DNA of 64,000 bases from M55B127 sp034521955 (GCA_034521955.1 JAXHLT010000003.1:898789-962788), one strand, 5' to 3'. Positions 20,830-30,278 are shown, counted from the first letter of the stretch. Numbers and translations are program-made. Notes: generated by a model not told the origin, from the sequence alone.

Positions 20830-21278
20830 AATAATCCTCCTTCTTCATTTTTATTTAGTTAATTCTGCATAAGTTTTTTTATTCCTGTATGATTATATAA
20901 ATAGCTCTTCTGAAATAGAAGTCTATCTTAAAAAAGACACCAGTTAATTTGTGGTTTATCTCAAATATTTTTAATTAAATTTTCGAATACAGTACTTTTC
21001 TATTGTGTTCCTTGTAAATTTAAAAGATAGTGGGTGGAACTAGAATCTTTTTCATGCTATTTTCGTCGTATCGAAATGTGAACCCGACAATGGCAAAATG
21101 TCTGTAGTGCGGTAGAATCTAAAGAGTTTGAGGGGAAGATTAGTCCAAAATATTATGTGAACCAGAGGTGGCTATTTTGCTATGGCGCTCCACCTTATTA
21201 ACGGGGAAGTTCGATACCTACCTGGGGAGAAGAGAGTGCCGATAGACAGATACTATAAATCAGTAGACATATAGACAT
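20830..21278. other. gene-free stretch with a G+C-richer patch of unknown origin
   Basis: The part from about 21040 to 21250 is visibly richer in G+C than its surroundings. Its left edge (about 20998-21062) resembles a second site at 60.7-60.8 kb. A plus-strand frame reads GGYFAMALHLINGEVRYLPG, but stops interrupt it and I do not recognise it. It may be the end of a decayed mobile element. Confidence 0.35.
20998..21062 (+). repeat. dispersed repeat, copy 1 (second copy near 60745-60815)
   Basis: The shared core includes AAAAGATAGT-GGTGGAA-TAGAATCTT with matching flanks TTGTGT and CATG. The second copy lies on the opposite strand. Two copies about 40 kb apart in degraded surroundings suggest a mobile-element end or a small non-coding repeat. 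Confidence 0.5.
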
Positions 21279-21319
21279 AAAAAAAGAGCCCATCTCACCT
21301 TATTAGGTCAAATGAGCTC
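21279..21319 (-). terminator. terminator after the Gam cassette
   Basis: On the minus strand a 14-bp stem with a few G-U pairs (GAGCTCATTTGACC against GGTGAGATGGGCTC) is followed by seven T. It lies about 50 bases after the stop of the Gam pseudogene. Confidence 0.7.
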
Positions 21320-21369
21320 AGCCATTATAACAAGTCATTAAGTTTTCCATATAATCTATCACCTCCATA

Positions 21370-21918
21370 TTATTTTTTAACTTTGATCTTAAACTTCTCA
21401 CCCCTTTCTTCGATACTAATACTTCTCACAACTTCACCAGTCGTTTCTATAACTACCTTATCACCAACTGCTTTAACTAATTTCTTCAGTTTCTTTTATC
21501 CACCTTCTCAACCACTTTAACAGATGTTTTAATATTTTCTTTAGCAAACTCTAACAACTCCTTTTCATCATAATGCCACTTATCTCTTTTCTTTCCGAAT
21601 TGTAATTTACCAAAGGGCAGTTTTAGTGTTTTCAATTCTGGGTCATCTTCCTTTAGCTTTAAGACAAAACCTTTAAGTAAATTATGAAAATAGTCTATGC
21701 CGTTTTGTAAATTATCATTTTCTGATTTAAGCCGGTCTTTAACTTCTAAAATTTCAGAATTGAGTTTATTGATTTCAGTGTCAACTAAATTATCATTCTC
21801 AGTCTGTTTTTTTCTTTAAGTGTCTTATCTTTCTGAGTGTCCAGTTAGCCTTGCCCTTATTGTCGATTATAAACCCATCATTTTTCTGACCTTTTTGCTT
21901 TTCTTCTACTTGTAACAT
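21370..21918 (-). pseudogene. phage host-nuclease inhibitor Gam-like protein, two compensating frameshifts
   Basis: The ancestral protein of about 182 residues begins MLQVEEKQKGQKNDG. It has the Gam-type N-terminal helix (KANWTLRKIRHLK), a coiled coil (NDNLVDTEINKLNSEILE), then LKLPFGKLQFGKKRDKWHYD and a C-terminal GDKVVIETTGEVVRSISIEE. In the Gam family (Mu Gam-like) the long helices bind double-stranded DNA ends and shield them from exonucleases. One extra A in an A7 run and one missing A further on disrupt the frame. A ribosome site AAGGAGTG precedes the ATG. It follows a 47-residue gene and ends at a terminator, an isolated phage-derived cassette with no other phage genes nearby. Confidence 0.7.
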
Positions 21919-21942
21919 TATTAATTCACTCCTTTTTTTTGA

Positions 21943-22086
21943 TTAAAACGGTTCTTGATCAACAGAACAATTCACTTCTTTTAGATGATTTTTCTCAGAA
22001 TAAAATTCCTCGATATATTCTTCTTTTATCTTATTTTCTGCAACTTCAATTGGATTTTTATTATTATTATCATCTAAATTACACAT
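21943..22086 (-). CDS. small acidic protein, unrecognised (phage-cassette partner of Gam)
   Basis: Forty-seven residues, beginning MCNLDDNNNKNPIEVAENK and ending VNCSVDQEPF, behind the textbook ribosome site AAAGGAGGTGATC. The product is strongly acidic and probably helical, with no signal peptide or metal motif. It sits 24 bases upstream of the Gam-like gene with its own good ribosome site, so the two form a small operon. I do not recognise the family. The ribosome site and codon pattern support it being real. Confidence 0.65.
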   Translation of the reverse strand: MCNLDDNNNKNPIEVAENKIKEEYIEEFYSEKNHLKEVNCSVDQEPF

Positions 22087-22154
22087 CTTGATCACCTCCT
22101 TTTATTTGTTCATGTAATGTGTTCATAATAAGAGTTTTTTTATCCAATAAATAT

Positions 22155-22450
22155 GCTAAAAACATTTAAATGGCATAGATAAAGATTATATGTTTTTCAA
22201 TATAAGGCAAAAGTTTACTTGTAGTAGGGGGATTAGAACTAGGTCTTTATATGAAAGATTATAGAGAAGGGCGGCTTCGAAAGATTGCTGTTTACTTGAT
22301 AATTATCAATAGTTAGGGTCATGAATAAATCAAAAAATTTCTAGGCATAAAAAAATCCGCTAACCTCTTTAAGGCCAACGGACTTTGATTGTTATTTGGT
22401 TTTAGTGTTTACGCTCAAGTTCTTTCTGACAATGGAAAAATGTATTTTGC
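22155..22450 (-). repeat. intergenic repeat, copy A (3' flank of a GGDEF/HD-GYP gene)
   Basis: This stretch resembles 32905-33215 (copy B) and 39230-39440 (copy C). Shared blocks are, on the plus strand, GAAAGATTGCT, ATAGTTAGGGTCATG and TTCTTTCTGACA, in the same order. In copies A and C a minus-strand terminator hairpin lies between the last two blocks. Copies A and C directly follow HD-GYP genes. The conserved block continues beyond the terminator, so it is more than a gene tail. Confidence 0.65.
22349..22385 (-). terminator. terminator of the GGDEF/HD-GYP gene at 22.5 kb
   Basis: On the minus strand the stem AGTCCGTTGGCC / GGTTAGCGGATT, with G-U pairs, is followed by a T run (22349-22355 on the plus strand are A). 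It lies about 75 bases after the stop codon. Confidence 0.75.
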
Positions 22451-22459
22451 AGTTACAAA

Positions 22460-24331
22460 CTATTTATATATATCACTCTTATTTTTCAATCCACCAATAT
22501 CCTCTTCTACAAATATTTCCACCAGCTCTGGATCAAACTGACTACCAGCACATCTTTTTAATTCTTTTATAGCTTCTTCTTTGCTTATGGGAACTTTATA
22601 GGGCCTACCATTAGTCATCACATCATAGGCATCAATAATACTAATAATACGTGCTAGTAAGGGTGTTTCTTCTCCTTTAAGCCCCCGAGGATAACCACCG
22701 CCATTCCAATGTTCATGATGAGCAAGAATTAAATAAGCTACAGGAGCAAATTCTTCTATAGACTGAGCAATAGCAAATCCTTTGATGGGGTGCTCTTTAA
22801 TTACCTCCCATTCTTGATTAGAGAGAGCTGTAGGGCTTTTTAAAATTTTTTCAGCAATATTTATTTTACCAATATCGTGAAGATTTGCAAGTAAAGATAG
22901 GTGAGTTAACTGTTGATTGCTTAATCCAACTTTTTTCCCCATTTTCAAGCTTAAAAGACGCATTCTTTCAGCATGTTCTTTTGTTTCATAACTTTTAGCC
23001 CCTAATATTTTAAGCATATTTTGTACCATAATATTTTTAGAACTACTTTTTATCATTAGTTTGTCTACCAACATTCTATCCTCTGCTCTGTGTAATACTT
23101 TATATATATCCTGTTGAAGTTCTTTTTTAGTAGCAGCACCTATTCCTAAAGAAACATTTACTTCATTTACTTTAGTTTCCTCACATTTATCGGTTATTTC
23201 AGCACATATCTTCTTTGCCTCTTCTTCTTTGGTCTGAGAAAGTAATATTATAAAATCATCCCCACCCCAGCGAGCTACAATATCTTTCTTTGATACACAG
23301 GATAAAAGTAAATCGGCCGTCACGACTAATAATTTATCTCCTTCTTTATGACCATAGGTATCATTGAACAGTTTTAAACCATTAATATCGGTCACAATAA
23401 TACTTAATGGTAGGTGCTTTTTATTGTCCAATTTTCTTATTGTCTCCTCCATATAGGAATAAGTATACAGCCCCGTTAAGATATCTTTTGAAACATTAGA
23501 AAATACCATAACTGCTCCCTGTATTACATCTTCGCCTTCCTGAATAGGAGCAGCACTTTCTTTTATTTGATATCTATGGCCTTTTTTATCAATTAAAGTT
23601 GTATCATCTGGCAGATTTATAGTTTTACCATACACCAGAACTTCTTCCATTGGAAAATCCTTAGATTCCCCGGTTACAGAATGTATTAAGTCAAAAACCT
23701 CTTCCAACTTCTTCCCTTTTGCCTCATCTATTTTATAGCCTGTTAACATTTCTGCAACGGGATTCATAATGTCTATACAGAGGTTTTCATCAGTAGTAAT
23801 AACTCCATCTCCAATTGAATTAAGAATGGTTTTAAGTTTCCTTTCTGACTTTTTAAATTCTTGATTCTGATAAAGGTTTTTTAAATGTAATTCTATAAAT
23901 TCTTTAAATTCTTTTAATAAAGTCTCTGTTCTATCACTGAATTTATTTTCTTTTGTATCAAGAATACAGATTGTACCAAAAAAATCACCATCAGGCCATT
24001 TTAGTGGAAATCCTAGATAAGAGATCATACCTAACTCAATGTCAGGATTATTTTTCCATTTTTCATCTTTTAAAGCATTTGGTACTAGTAATTTTTGATC
24101 AGTTTTAATAACTTCTTCACAATAAAGCCCAGGAAGTTTTTCTTTATCACCAACATTATAGGGATTATCCTTTGTCTGGCTAGAACGAAATACTTCCATA
24201 TAGGGAGGATTAACTTTCATGATTAGGCTGACAGTTACTCCAGCTAATTCAGCTATAATATTTGTTATTTTTTGCCAGCTGGTTATGATCTCTTCAGGTA
24301 TTTCAATATCTTTTGTTTCTATAGAATCCAT
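22460..24331 (-). CDS. GAF-PAS-GGDEF-HD-GYP protein
   Basis: This 623-residue soluble protein has four parts. Residues about 10-160 form a GAF domain (LIMKVNPPYMEVFRSSQT, GMISYLGFPLKWPDGDFFGT). A PAS domain follows (LNSIGDGVITTDENL). The GGDEF domain is near 290-440 and carries the variant motif RWGGDDFIILL. The HD-GYP domain (LHDIGKINIAEKIL, HHEHWNGGGYPRGLKGEETP) is at about 440-600. The change of Glu to Asp in the GGDEF signature may weaken cyclase activity, while HD-GYP keeps the HD and GYP residues and should hydrolyse c-di-GMP. AAAGGGGTG precedes the ATG. It is a close paralogue of the gene at 28240-30057 with long identical DNA tracts, indicating a recent duplication. Confidence 0.9.
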   Translation of the reverse strand: MDSIETKDIEIPEEIITSWQKITNIIAELAGVTVSLIMKVNPPYMEVFRSSQTKDNPYNVGDKEKLPGLYCEEVIKTDQKLLVPNALKDEKWKNNPDIELGMISYLGFPLKWPDGDFFGTICILDTKENKFSDRTETLLKEFKEFIELHLKNLYQNQEFKKSERKLKTILNSIGDGVITTDENLCIDIMNPVAEMLTGYKIDEAKGKKLEEVFDLIHSVTGESKDFPMEEVLVYGKTINLPDDTTLIDKKGHRYQIKESAAPIQEGEDVIQGAVMVFSNVSKDILTGLYTYSYMEETIRKLDNKKHLPLSIIVTDINGLKLFNDTYGHKEGDKLLVVTADLLLSCVSKKDIVARWGGDDFIILLSQTKEEEAKKICAEITDKCEETKVNEVNVSLGIGAATKKELQQDIYKVLHRAEDRMLVDKLMIKSSSKNIMVQNMLKILGAKSYETKEHAERMRLLSLKMGKKVGLSNQQLTHLSLLANLHDIGKINIAEKILKSPTALSNQEWEVIKEHPIKGFAIAQSIEEFAPVAYLILAHHEHWNGGGYPRGLKGEETPLLARIISIIDAYDVMTNGRPYKVPISKEEAIKELKRCAGSQFDPELVEIFVEEDIGGLKNKSDIYK

Positions 24332-24447
24332 CTTTTCACCCCTTTAAAACCATCTAATAATATTAAATTTAGAATAAATGTTTTTTCAACATATTAATAC
24401 AATGTCTAAATACCGACTTTATGAATCGGCTTTTTTTGAATTAGTTA

Positions 24448-26202
24448 TTAATTTTCATTTTTGATTAAACTAATAAACTCTTTTACTAAATCAGGATCAA
24501 ACTTATCATCAGCCTGTCTTTTTATTTCTTTTAAGGCTGTTTCTTTACTTCTTGTGTTTTTTTCACCTCTACCATTTACTAACAAGTCATAATTATCAAC
24601 AATAGTAAATATCCTTGCCAATAAGGGAATCTCCTCATGTTTTAGCCCCTGGGGATAACCTTTACCATCCCACCTTTCATGATGAGATAAAATAAGATCT
24701 GCAATATTGCTCAATTCAGGTATCGAATGAGAAATACGATAGCCGTATTCGGCATGTCCTTTTAATTTTTCATGCTCTTCTTCTGTTAACTGACTTATGT
24801 TTTTTTCAACTTCTTCTTTCACACTTATTTTCCCTATATCATGAGATTCTGCAAGTAGCTTTAATTTTTCGTTTTGTTCACTATTTAAATTAAGTTTCTC
24901 GGCAAATTTTAGCACAAGCTTCTTCACCGTTTTAATATGATCTTGACTTTCATCAGTTTCTTTTCTAAGCTTCTTATTAATATTGGATATTATCTCTTGT
25001 TTGGCTTTTATACTTTCAGATGTCTTATTTTGATACATATTATCATCTGCTGTTTTAAAGACATGATCGATATCTTGACTTATATTATTTTTAGTTGCAA
25101 CTCCGAGAGCAATACTTATTATTCCTTCACCAACAAAATTAGAACAATTTTGATTAATCCTTTGGGATACTGCTTTACCGATACTGTAATTCGTATTCGG
25201 TAGTAATATAGCGAACTCATCTCCACCGATTCTTGCTAATATATCTTCATCTCTTAAATTTTTTTCCAAAATTTGAGCTGTATTTTTAATGAGTTGGTCC
25301 CCTTGATCATGTCCAAAAACATCATTTACTAATTTTAAACTATTAATATCTCCCATTATAATAGTTAAGGGAAGTTGTCGTTTAGTATCTAATCTTTTGA
25401 TTTCTTCCATAAAATAGTCACGATTATATAAACCGGTTAGTTGGTCATGAAATCTTAAATGTTTGATTTCTTTCTCGTATTGTTTTTGTTTTGACACATC
25501 CACCATAATTATTAATTTTAAATTAATATTTTGATATACTAGATTTGAATACCGTAAATCGACCCACTTTTCCTGATTATTAACAGTTAACTTAATAGTC
25601 AATTTCTCTTTTTCCATATTTCCCTGTTTTGATAGATACTTATTAAACGTTTTATTTTTTATAAAATTAGTTATCTTTTTTTCTAATATATTTTTCTTTT
25701 TTTCTTCTAAAATATCCAAAAAAGCTTTGTTAACATACTTTATTTTGTTATCTTCAAATAATATACTAATTCCTGTCGGGTTTTTGTCAGTTAAATTCTG
25801 ATATATTTGGGTTGATAAAAATAATTTTCTTACATTTAATAAATTCTTGATACGTGAATTTAAAATTTTCTGTTTAATAGGAGTCTGGACTATCTCATCT
25901 ATGATTTTCATGTATTTGTCGGGTATTTTTTCATAAGAAACCCGAGTGATTAAAATGAGTGGTAAATAAAGAGAAGTATTTGATTGCTTAATACTTATAA
26001 TTTGATCTTTGTATTCGGCAAAACCTGGTTCATCCACTATTATTATATCTACATCTTCAAATTTATCCGAAGTAGTCAATACTTCATATTTTTTAGTTAA
26101 ATAATTTTCTAAAATTTTGCGATTTTCTTGATGGTTAACTAAAAGTATGACTTTACTTTTTTTAATTAAATTGAGTTGGCTACCTAAATTATTAGTGTCC
26201 AT
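24448..26202 (-). CDS. receiver-like-PAS-GGDEF-HD-GYP protein, coupled to the KaiC-like gene
   Basis: Of 584 residues, 1-130 resemble a response-regulator receiver (VILLVNHQENRKILENYL, IIIVDEPGF with a possible phosphoacceptor Asp, LPLILITRVS). The usual KP lysine motif reads QTPIKQK, so phosphorylation is uncertain. A PAS domain (GISILFEDNKIKYVNKAFL) follows, then GGDEF (RIGGDEFAILL) and HD-GYP (ESHDIGKISVKEEV, HHERWDGKGYPQGLKHEEIP). The ATG shares one base with the stop of the KaiC-like gene (TAATG), so translation of the two is coupled and they probably act together. It can plausibly both make and break c-di-GMP. Confidence 0.88.
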   Translation of the reverse strand: MDTNNLGSQLNLIKKSKVILLVNHQENRKILENYLTKKYEVLTTSDKFEDVDIIIVDEPGFAEYKDQIISIKQSNTSLYLPLILITRVSYEKIPDKYMKIIDEIVQTPIKQKILNSRIKNLLNVRKLFLSTQIYQNLTDKNPTGISILFEDNKIKYVNKAFLDILEEKKKNILEKKITNFIKNKTFNKYLSKQGNMEKEKLTIKLTVNNQEKWVDLRYSNLVYQNINLKLIIMVDVSKQKQYEKEIKHLRFHDQLTGLYNRDYFMEEIKRLDTKRQLPLTIIMGDINSLKLVNDVFGHDQGDQLIKNTAQILEKNLRDEDILARIGGDEFAILLPNTNYSIGKAVSQRINQNCSNFVGEGIISIALGVATKNNISQDIDHVFKTADDNMYQNKTSESIKAKQEIISNINKKLRKETDESQDHIKTVKKLVLKFAEKLNLNSEQNEKLKLLAESHDIGKISVKEEVEKNISQLTEEEHEKLKGHAEYGYRISHSIPELSNIADLILSHHERWDGKGYPQGLKHEEIPLLARIFTIVDNYDLLVNGRGEKNTRSKETALKEIKRQADDKFDPDLVKEFISLIKNEN

Positions 26203-27665
26203 TATTTCTTCTCCGGCCTCTCATCAAAAATTTCAGGATTACCAGTTAAAATACCTCTCATATTATCTAACGGTGCTCCTACTTTGATTCCCTCTGATGT
26301 TATTCTATATCTTCGCATAGTATTCTCGAAATCACTCATCCTCATTTTTAAAATACCAATTGCCTTTTCTAACTTACCATTCATTTCTAAGTAACGTAAA
26401 AATAATACATTATCTGCTAAATAACTGGTATCTGTCGATGTAATACTGAACTCCCCAGTAATATTTTTAATTTCATTTGTCATAAACACAGTAATTCCTT
26501 GTGACTTTAAATAATCAAATAAAGCATGCAGTTTTCTGACCATATTATTTGCATTATTTTCAGTTTTAAAAGTTAAAAAATAACTGGAAATAGAATCTAT
26601 TAAAACTATAGACGTACCTTGCTGTTCGATATCGCTTTTAACTTTATAGGAAAACTCATCAGGATGATATTCTAATGGACTAATTGTTTTTACCAAAAGA
26701 TTATTGTTAGCAATCATTTTTTCTAACGGTATATTTATCGCCTTGCATCTATCTATTAAAGCCTTATGACTTTCTTCAAAGGTATATATAATTGCTTTTT
26801 TTCCTTTTTCAGCACTATTTTTAATAAATTGTGTCCCTAAGGTTGTTTTACCAACTCCACTTTGACCAGTTATTAAAGTAATAGTCCCTTCTTGTATACC
26901 TCCTGAAAGCATTTTATCTATCTCAAAAATACCCGAATCAATTTTATTTTTTCCCGGGGGGGTGTCATAATTTGAAACTTTCAATTGCGGATAAACTTCA
27001 ATTCCTTTATTATTAAACTTCATTGAATGGTCACCTTTATTAAAGTCAGATCCCCTGTATTTACTTATTTCTAAACTATGTTGCTGATCATGATATGTTA
27101 GATTTATTATGCCATCTACCATAAATTGCAAATCATCATCATTAATAGTAGTGCCTACTTCAGAAGTTAATAAAATTGTTGAATTATATTTTTTTACAAA
27201 CTGAATAAATGATAAAATTTGTTTTCTAAATTTAAAATCATCTGAAGTAAGATACTTCAGTTGAGTAAAACCATCAAAAAATATTCGATCAGGTTTTATA
27301 TTATCTATTGTATTAGTTAATTTCTCAATTATTGGTTCTTGTTCCATTTCAGAAGAGGAAAATAGATCATAATCCATATTATTAGCAATAAAATCGGATT
27401 TAGGACTTAAATCCAAAAAAGTTATTTTATCCATAGGAAAACCATATTTTTTCCCATTTTGTTTTATTTTTTCAACATCTTCAGTCATGCTGACAAAGAG
27501 TAACTTCTCATCACTTTTTAACCCTTCTACTAAAAAATGTATTCCCAAAGTTGTTTTACCTGTTCCAGGTCCGCCTCTTACTAAATAAAACCGTGAAGGG
27601 ATTAATCCACCTTCTAATATTTCATCAAAACCAACGATTCCAGTTTTTAACAGCCTTTTAGTCAA
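26202..27665 (-). CDS. KaiC-like two-domain RecA-type ATPase
   Basis: This 487-residue protein has two KaiC domains. Domain I has Walker A RGGPGTGKTTLG near residue 30, MTEDVEK with the paired acidic residues, and RIFFDGFTQL as Walker B. Domain II has Walker A TGQSGVGKTTLG near 265, YTFEESHKAL and VLIDSISSYF. Near its end ITSTDTSYLADNVLFLRY occupies the region that holds the autophosphorylated Ser/Thr pair in cyanobacterial KaiC. No kaiA or kaiB is near, so a circadian role is not implied. Such proteins are often signalling switches. The start is TTG, seven bases behind AGGAGG. Its stop overlaps the next gene, a receiver-GGDEF-HD-GYP protein. Confidence 0.88.
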   Translation of the reverse strand: MTKRLLKTGIVGFDEILEGGLIPSRFYLVRGGPGTGKTTLGIHFLVEGLKSDEKLLFVSMTEDVEKIKQNGKKYGFPMDKITFLDLSPKSDFIANNMDYDLFSSSEMEQEPIIEKLTNTIDNIKPDRIFFDGFTQLKYLTSDDFKFRKQILSFIQFVKKYNSTILLTSEVGTTINDDDLQFMVDGIINLTYHDQQHSLEISKYRGSDFNKGDHSMKFNNKGIEVYPQLKVSNYDTPPGKNKIDSGIFEIDKMLSGGIQEGTITLITGQSGVGKTTLGTQFIKNSAEKGKKAIIYTFEESHKALIDRCKAINIPLEKMIANNNLLVKTISPLEYHPDEFSYKVKSDIEQQGTSIVLIDSISSYFLTFKTENNANNMVRKLHALFDYLKSQGITVFMTNEIKNITGEFSITSTDTSYLADNVLFLRYLEMNGKLEKAIGILKMRMSDFENTMRRYRITSEGIKVGAPLDNMRGILTGNPEIFDERPEKK

Positions 27666-28239
27666 ATTTTTTCCTCCTTCTATAATAATATCGTATAACC
27701 CATATATATCTCTTATATATTATAATTTTACAGTGAATGTACCAAACTACAAATATAATAAATTAAGTTACTTGTTTAGACATTAATTACACTTGCTTTA
27801 TTCAAATAAATTTTTTTTAGCATTGTAATTATATTATTCGAAGTTTGCCCTGATATAATAAACACATATTTTATTAATTACTCGATTATCTTTATTATAG
27901 TATCTTAATCGCAGTGGTTTCCCTGATAACTATAAAAATGGCTATAATCTTATCTTATTCACCCATCTACCCTTAATATTGAAGATATAACCTTCACCTG
28001 ATCCATAACAAAAAGGATTACATTTATTTATCATAACTCAATATTTAAAACTCAGTTTCTATATTTTCTAAACTTGTTTATTAATACTTCAGCACATTCA
28101 TCAAGTTATTCTTTGTTATGCTGTTCACTTGACTTGTAAGCTAATATCTTTATCTTATTTACTTTTCTCCAACTAATGTATCTAAATTTCAATAAATAGG
28201 TTCATATTTTAAACTGATTATTACTTTCTAAGTAATTTT
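27666..28239. other. gene-free stretch with one possible tiny broken gene
   Basis: The right part contains a minus-strand frame at 28052-28192 (see separate entry). The left part is the leader of the KaiC-like gene (GAAGGAGGAAAAAA just upstream of its TTG). I see nothing else. Confidence 0.35.
28052..28192 (-). pseudogene. possible small protein remnant
   Basis: From a TTG at 28192 the frame reads KFRYISWRKVNKIKILAYK, then SSEQHNKE, one TAA stop, and LDECAEVLINKFRKYRN. The text is strongly helical and charged, and looks coding on both sides of the single stop. There is no ribosome site and I do not recognise it. Confidence 0.25.
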
Positions 28240-30057
28240 TCAAGAAATAAGTTCAATAAATTCTTCTACTAATTCCGGATCAAATTGACTTCCAGCACAA
28301 TCTTTTATTTCAGCTAAAGCCTCTTTTTTCGATATAGCTTCACTGTAAGGTCGGTCATTAGTCATCACATCATAGGCATCGATAATACTTATAATACGTG
28401 CTAGTAAGGGTATTTCTTCTCCTTTAAGACCCTGAGGATAACCACCGCCATTCCAGTGTTCATGATGGGCAAGAATTAAATCAGCTACAGGAGCAAACTC
28501 TCCAATAGACTGAGCAATAGCAAATCCTTTGATTGGGTGCTCTTTTATTGTCTCCCATTCCTGAGTAGAAAGAGCCGAAGGTTTTTTAAGAGTTTTTTCG
28601 GCAATATTTATTTTACCAATATCGTGAAGGCTAGCAAGTAAAGATAGATGAGTTAGTTGTTGATTGCTTAATCCAACTTTTTTTCCCATTTTTAAGCTTA
28701 AATGACTCATTCTTTCTGCATGTTCTTTTGTTTCATAACTTTTAGCCCCTAATATTTTAAGCATATTTTGTACCATAATATTTTTAGAACTACTTTTTAT
28801 CATCAGTTTGTCTACAAACATTCTATCCTCTGCTCTGTGTAGTACTTTATATATATCCTGTTGAAGTTCTTTTTTAGTAGCAGCACCTATTCCTAAAGAA
28901 ACTTTTACTTCATTTACTTTAGTTTCCTCACATTTATCTGTTATTTCAGCACATATCTTCTTTGTCTCTTTTTCAGTGGTCTGAGGGAGTAATATTATAA
29001 ATTCATCCCCACCCCAGCGAACTACAATATCTTTATTTGATACACAGGATAAAAGTAATTCGGCCGTCGCGATTAATAATTTATCTCCTTCTTTATGGCT
29101 ATAGGTTTCATTGAACAGTTTTAAACCATTAATATCGGCCACAATAATACTTAAGGGAAGCTGCTTTTTATTGTCCATTTTTTTAATTGTCTCCATCATA
29201 TAGGAATACGTATACAGCCCCGTTAAGATATCTTTTGAAACATCAGAGAACACCATAACTACTCCCTGTATTTCCCCCTCATCTTCCTGAATAGGAGCAG
29301 CACTTTCTTTTATTTGATAATGATGTCCTATTTTATCAATTAAAGTTGTATGATCTGGCAGATTTATAGTTTTACCATTCACAATAACTTCTTCCATTGG
29401 AAAATCCTGAAATTTACCGGTTACAGAATGTATTAACTCAAAAACATTTTCCAGTTTCTTCCCTTTTACCTCTTTTAGTTTATAGCCTGTTAACTTTTCT
29501 GCAACGGGATTCATAATCTCAATACAGAGGTTTTTATCAGTAGTAATAACTCCATCTCCAATTGAATTAAGAATGGTTTTTAGTTTTTGATTCTGATAAA
29601 TGTTTTTTAAATGTAATTCTATAAATTCTTTAAATTCTTTTATTAAAGTCTCTGTTCTATCACTGAATTTATTTTCTTTTGTATCAAGAAGACAGATTGT
29701 ACCAAAAAAATCACCATCAGGCCATTTTATCGGAAATCCTAGATAAGAGATCATACCTAACTCAATGTCAGGATTGTTTTTCCATTTATCATCTTTTAAA
29801 GCATTTGGTACTAGTAATTTTTGATCAGTTTTAATAACTTCTTCATAATAAAGCCCTGGAAGTTTTTCTTTATCACCAACATTATAGGGGTTATCCTTTG
29901 TCTGGCTAGAACGAAATACTTCCATATAAGGAGGATTAACTTTCATGATTAGGCTGGCGGTTACTCCAGTTAATTCAGCTATAATATCTGTGATTTTTTG
30001 CCAGCTGGTTATGATCTCTTCAGGTATTTCAATATCTTTTGTTTTTATAGAATCCAT
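28240..30057 (-). CDS. GAF-PAS-GGDEF-HD-GYP protein, paralogue of the 22.5 kb gene
   Basis: This 605-residue protein has the same architecture as the gene at 22460-24331: GAF (LIMKVNPPYMEVFRSS), PAS (LNSIGDGVITTDKNL), GGDEF and HD-GYP (LHDIGKINIAEKTL, HHEHWNGGGYPQGLKGEEIP). Here the cyclase motif is the canonical RWGGDEFIILL, unlike the GGDDF of its sister. An 18-residue stretch linking GAF and PAS in the sister is shortened here. DNA identity between the two is very high over long tracts, so the duplication is recent and the GGDEF difference may reflect functional divergence. AAAGGGG precedes the ATG. There is no membrane segment. Confidence 0.9.
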   Translation of the reverse strand: MDSIKTKDIEIPEEIITSWQKITDIIAELTGVTASLIMKVNPPYMEVFRSSQTKDNPYNVGDKEKLPGLYYEEVIKTDQKLLVPNALKDDKWKNNPDIELGMISYLGFPIKWPDGDFFGTICLLDTKENKFSDRTETLIKEFKEFIELHLKNIYQNQKLKTILNSIGDGVITTDKNLCIEIMNPVAEKLTGYKLKEVKGKKLENVFELIHSVTGKFQDFPMEEVIVNGKTINLPDHTTLIDKIGHHYQIKESAAPIQEDEGEIQGVVMVFSDVSKDILTGLYTYSYMMETIKKMDNKKQLPLSIIVADINGLKLFNETYSHKEGDKLLIATAELLLSCVSNKDIVVRWGGDEFIILLPQTTEKETKKICAEITDKCEETKVNEVKVSLGIGAATKKELQQDIYKVLHRAEDRMFVDKLMIKSSSKNIMVQNMLKILGAKSYETKEHAERMSHLSLKMGKKVGLSNQQLTHLSLLASLHDIGKINIAEKTLKKPSALSTQEWETIKEHPIKGFAIAQSIGEFAPVADLILAHHEHWNGGGYPQGLKGEEIPLLARIISIIDAYDVMTNDRPYSEAISKKEALAEIKDCAGSQFDPELVEEFIELIS

Positions 30058-30278
30058 CTTTTTACCCCTTTCTATTGTTTCTTTATATTTAAAACTTGCT
30101 TGATAAATGCAGTTTGCTTTATTGTATATTCTTTCATATCTATCTCTACTATATACTATTTGTCCAATGTTTAAAAGAAAAAGATTGTAAAAACTTATAT
30201 TCTGTATTAATCATTATCTCAAATATGAAATCATATAAAAAACAAGATAAAAATAGGTAAAATATACAGTATAATCTT

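Noticed and set aside
21180..21240. A tRNA-like piece (GTTCGATACC next to CACCTT) in the G+C-rich patch
   Set aside because: The arms do not pair as a T arm, and no acceptor or anticodon stem can be drawn.
22200..22325. A possible conserved small peptide (MTLTI..N.....SNLS) on the minus strand in all three intergenic repeats
   Set aside because: No ribosome site precedes any copy, downstream codons diverge in frame and length, and it lies just after a terminator. The conservation is better explained by the repeat itself.
24410..24440. Terminator after the KaiC operon
   Set aside because: The stem is only four perfect pairs and the T run lies on the wrong strand.
26202..27665. A circadian clock operon
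   Set aside because: Only a KaiC-like ATPase is present, with no kaiA or kaiB. Two-domain KaiC relatives are widespread outside clocks.
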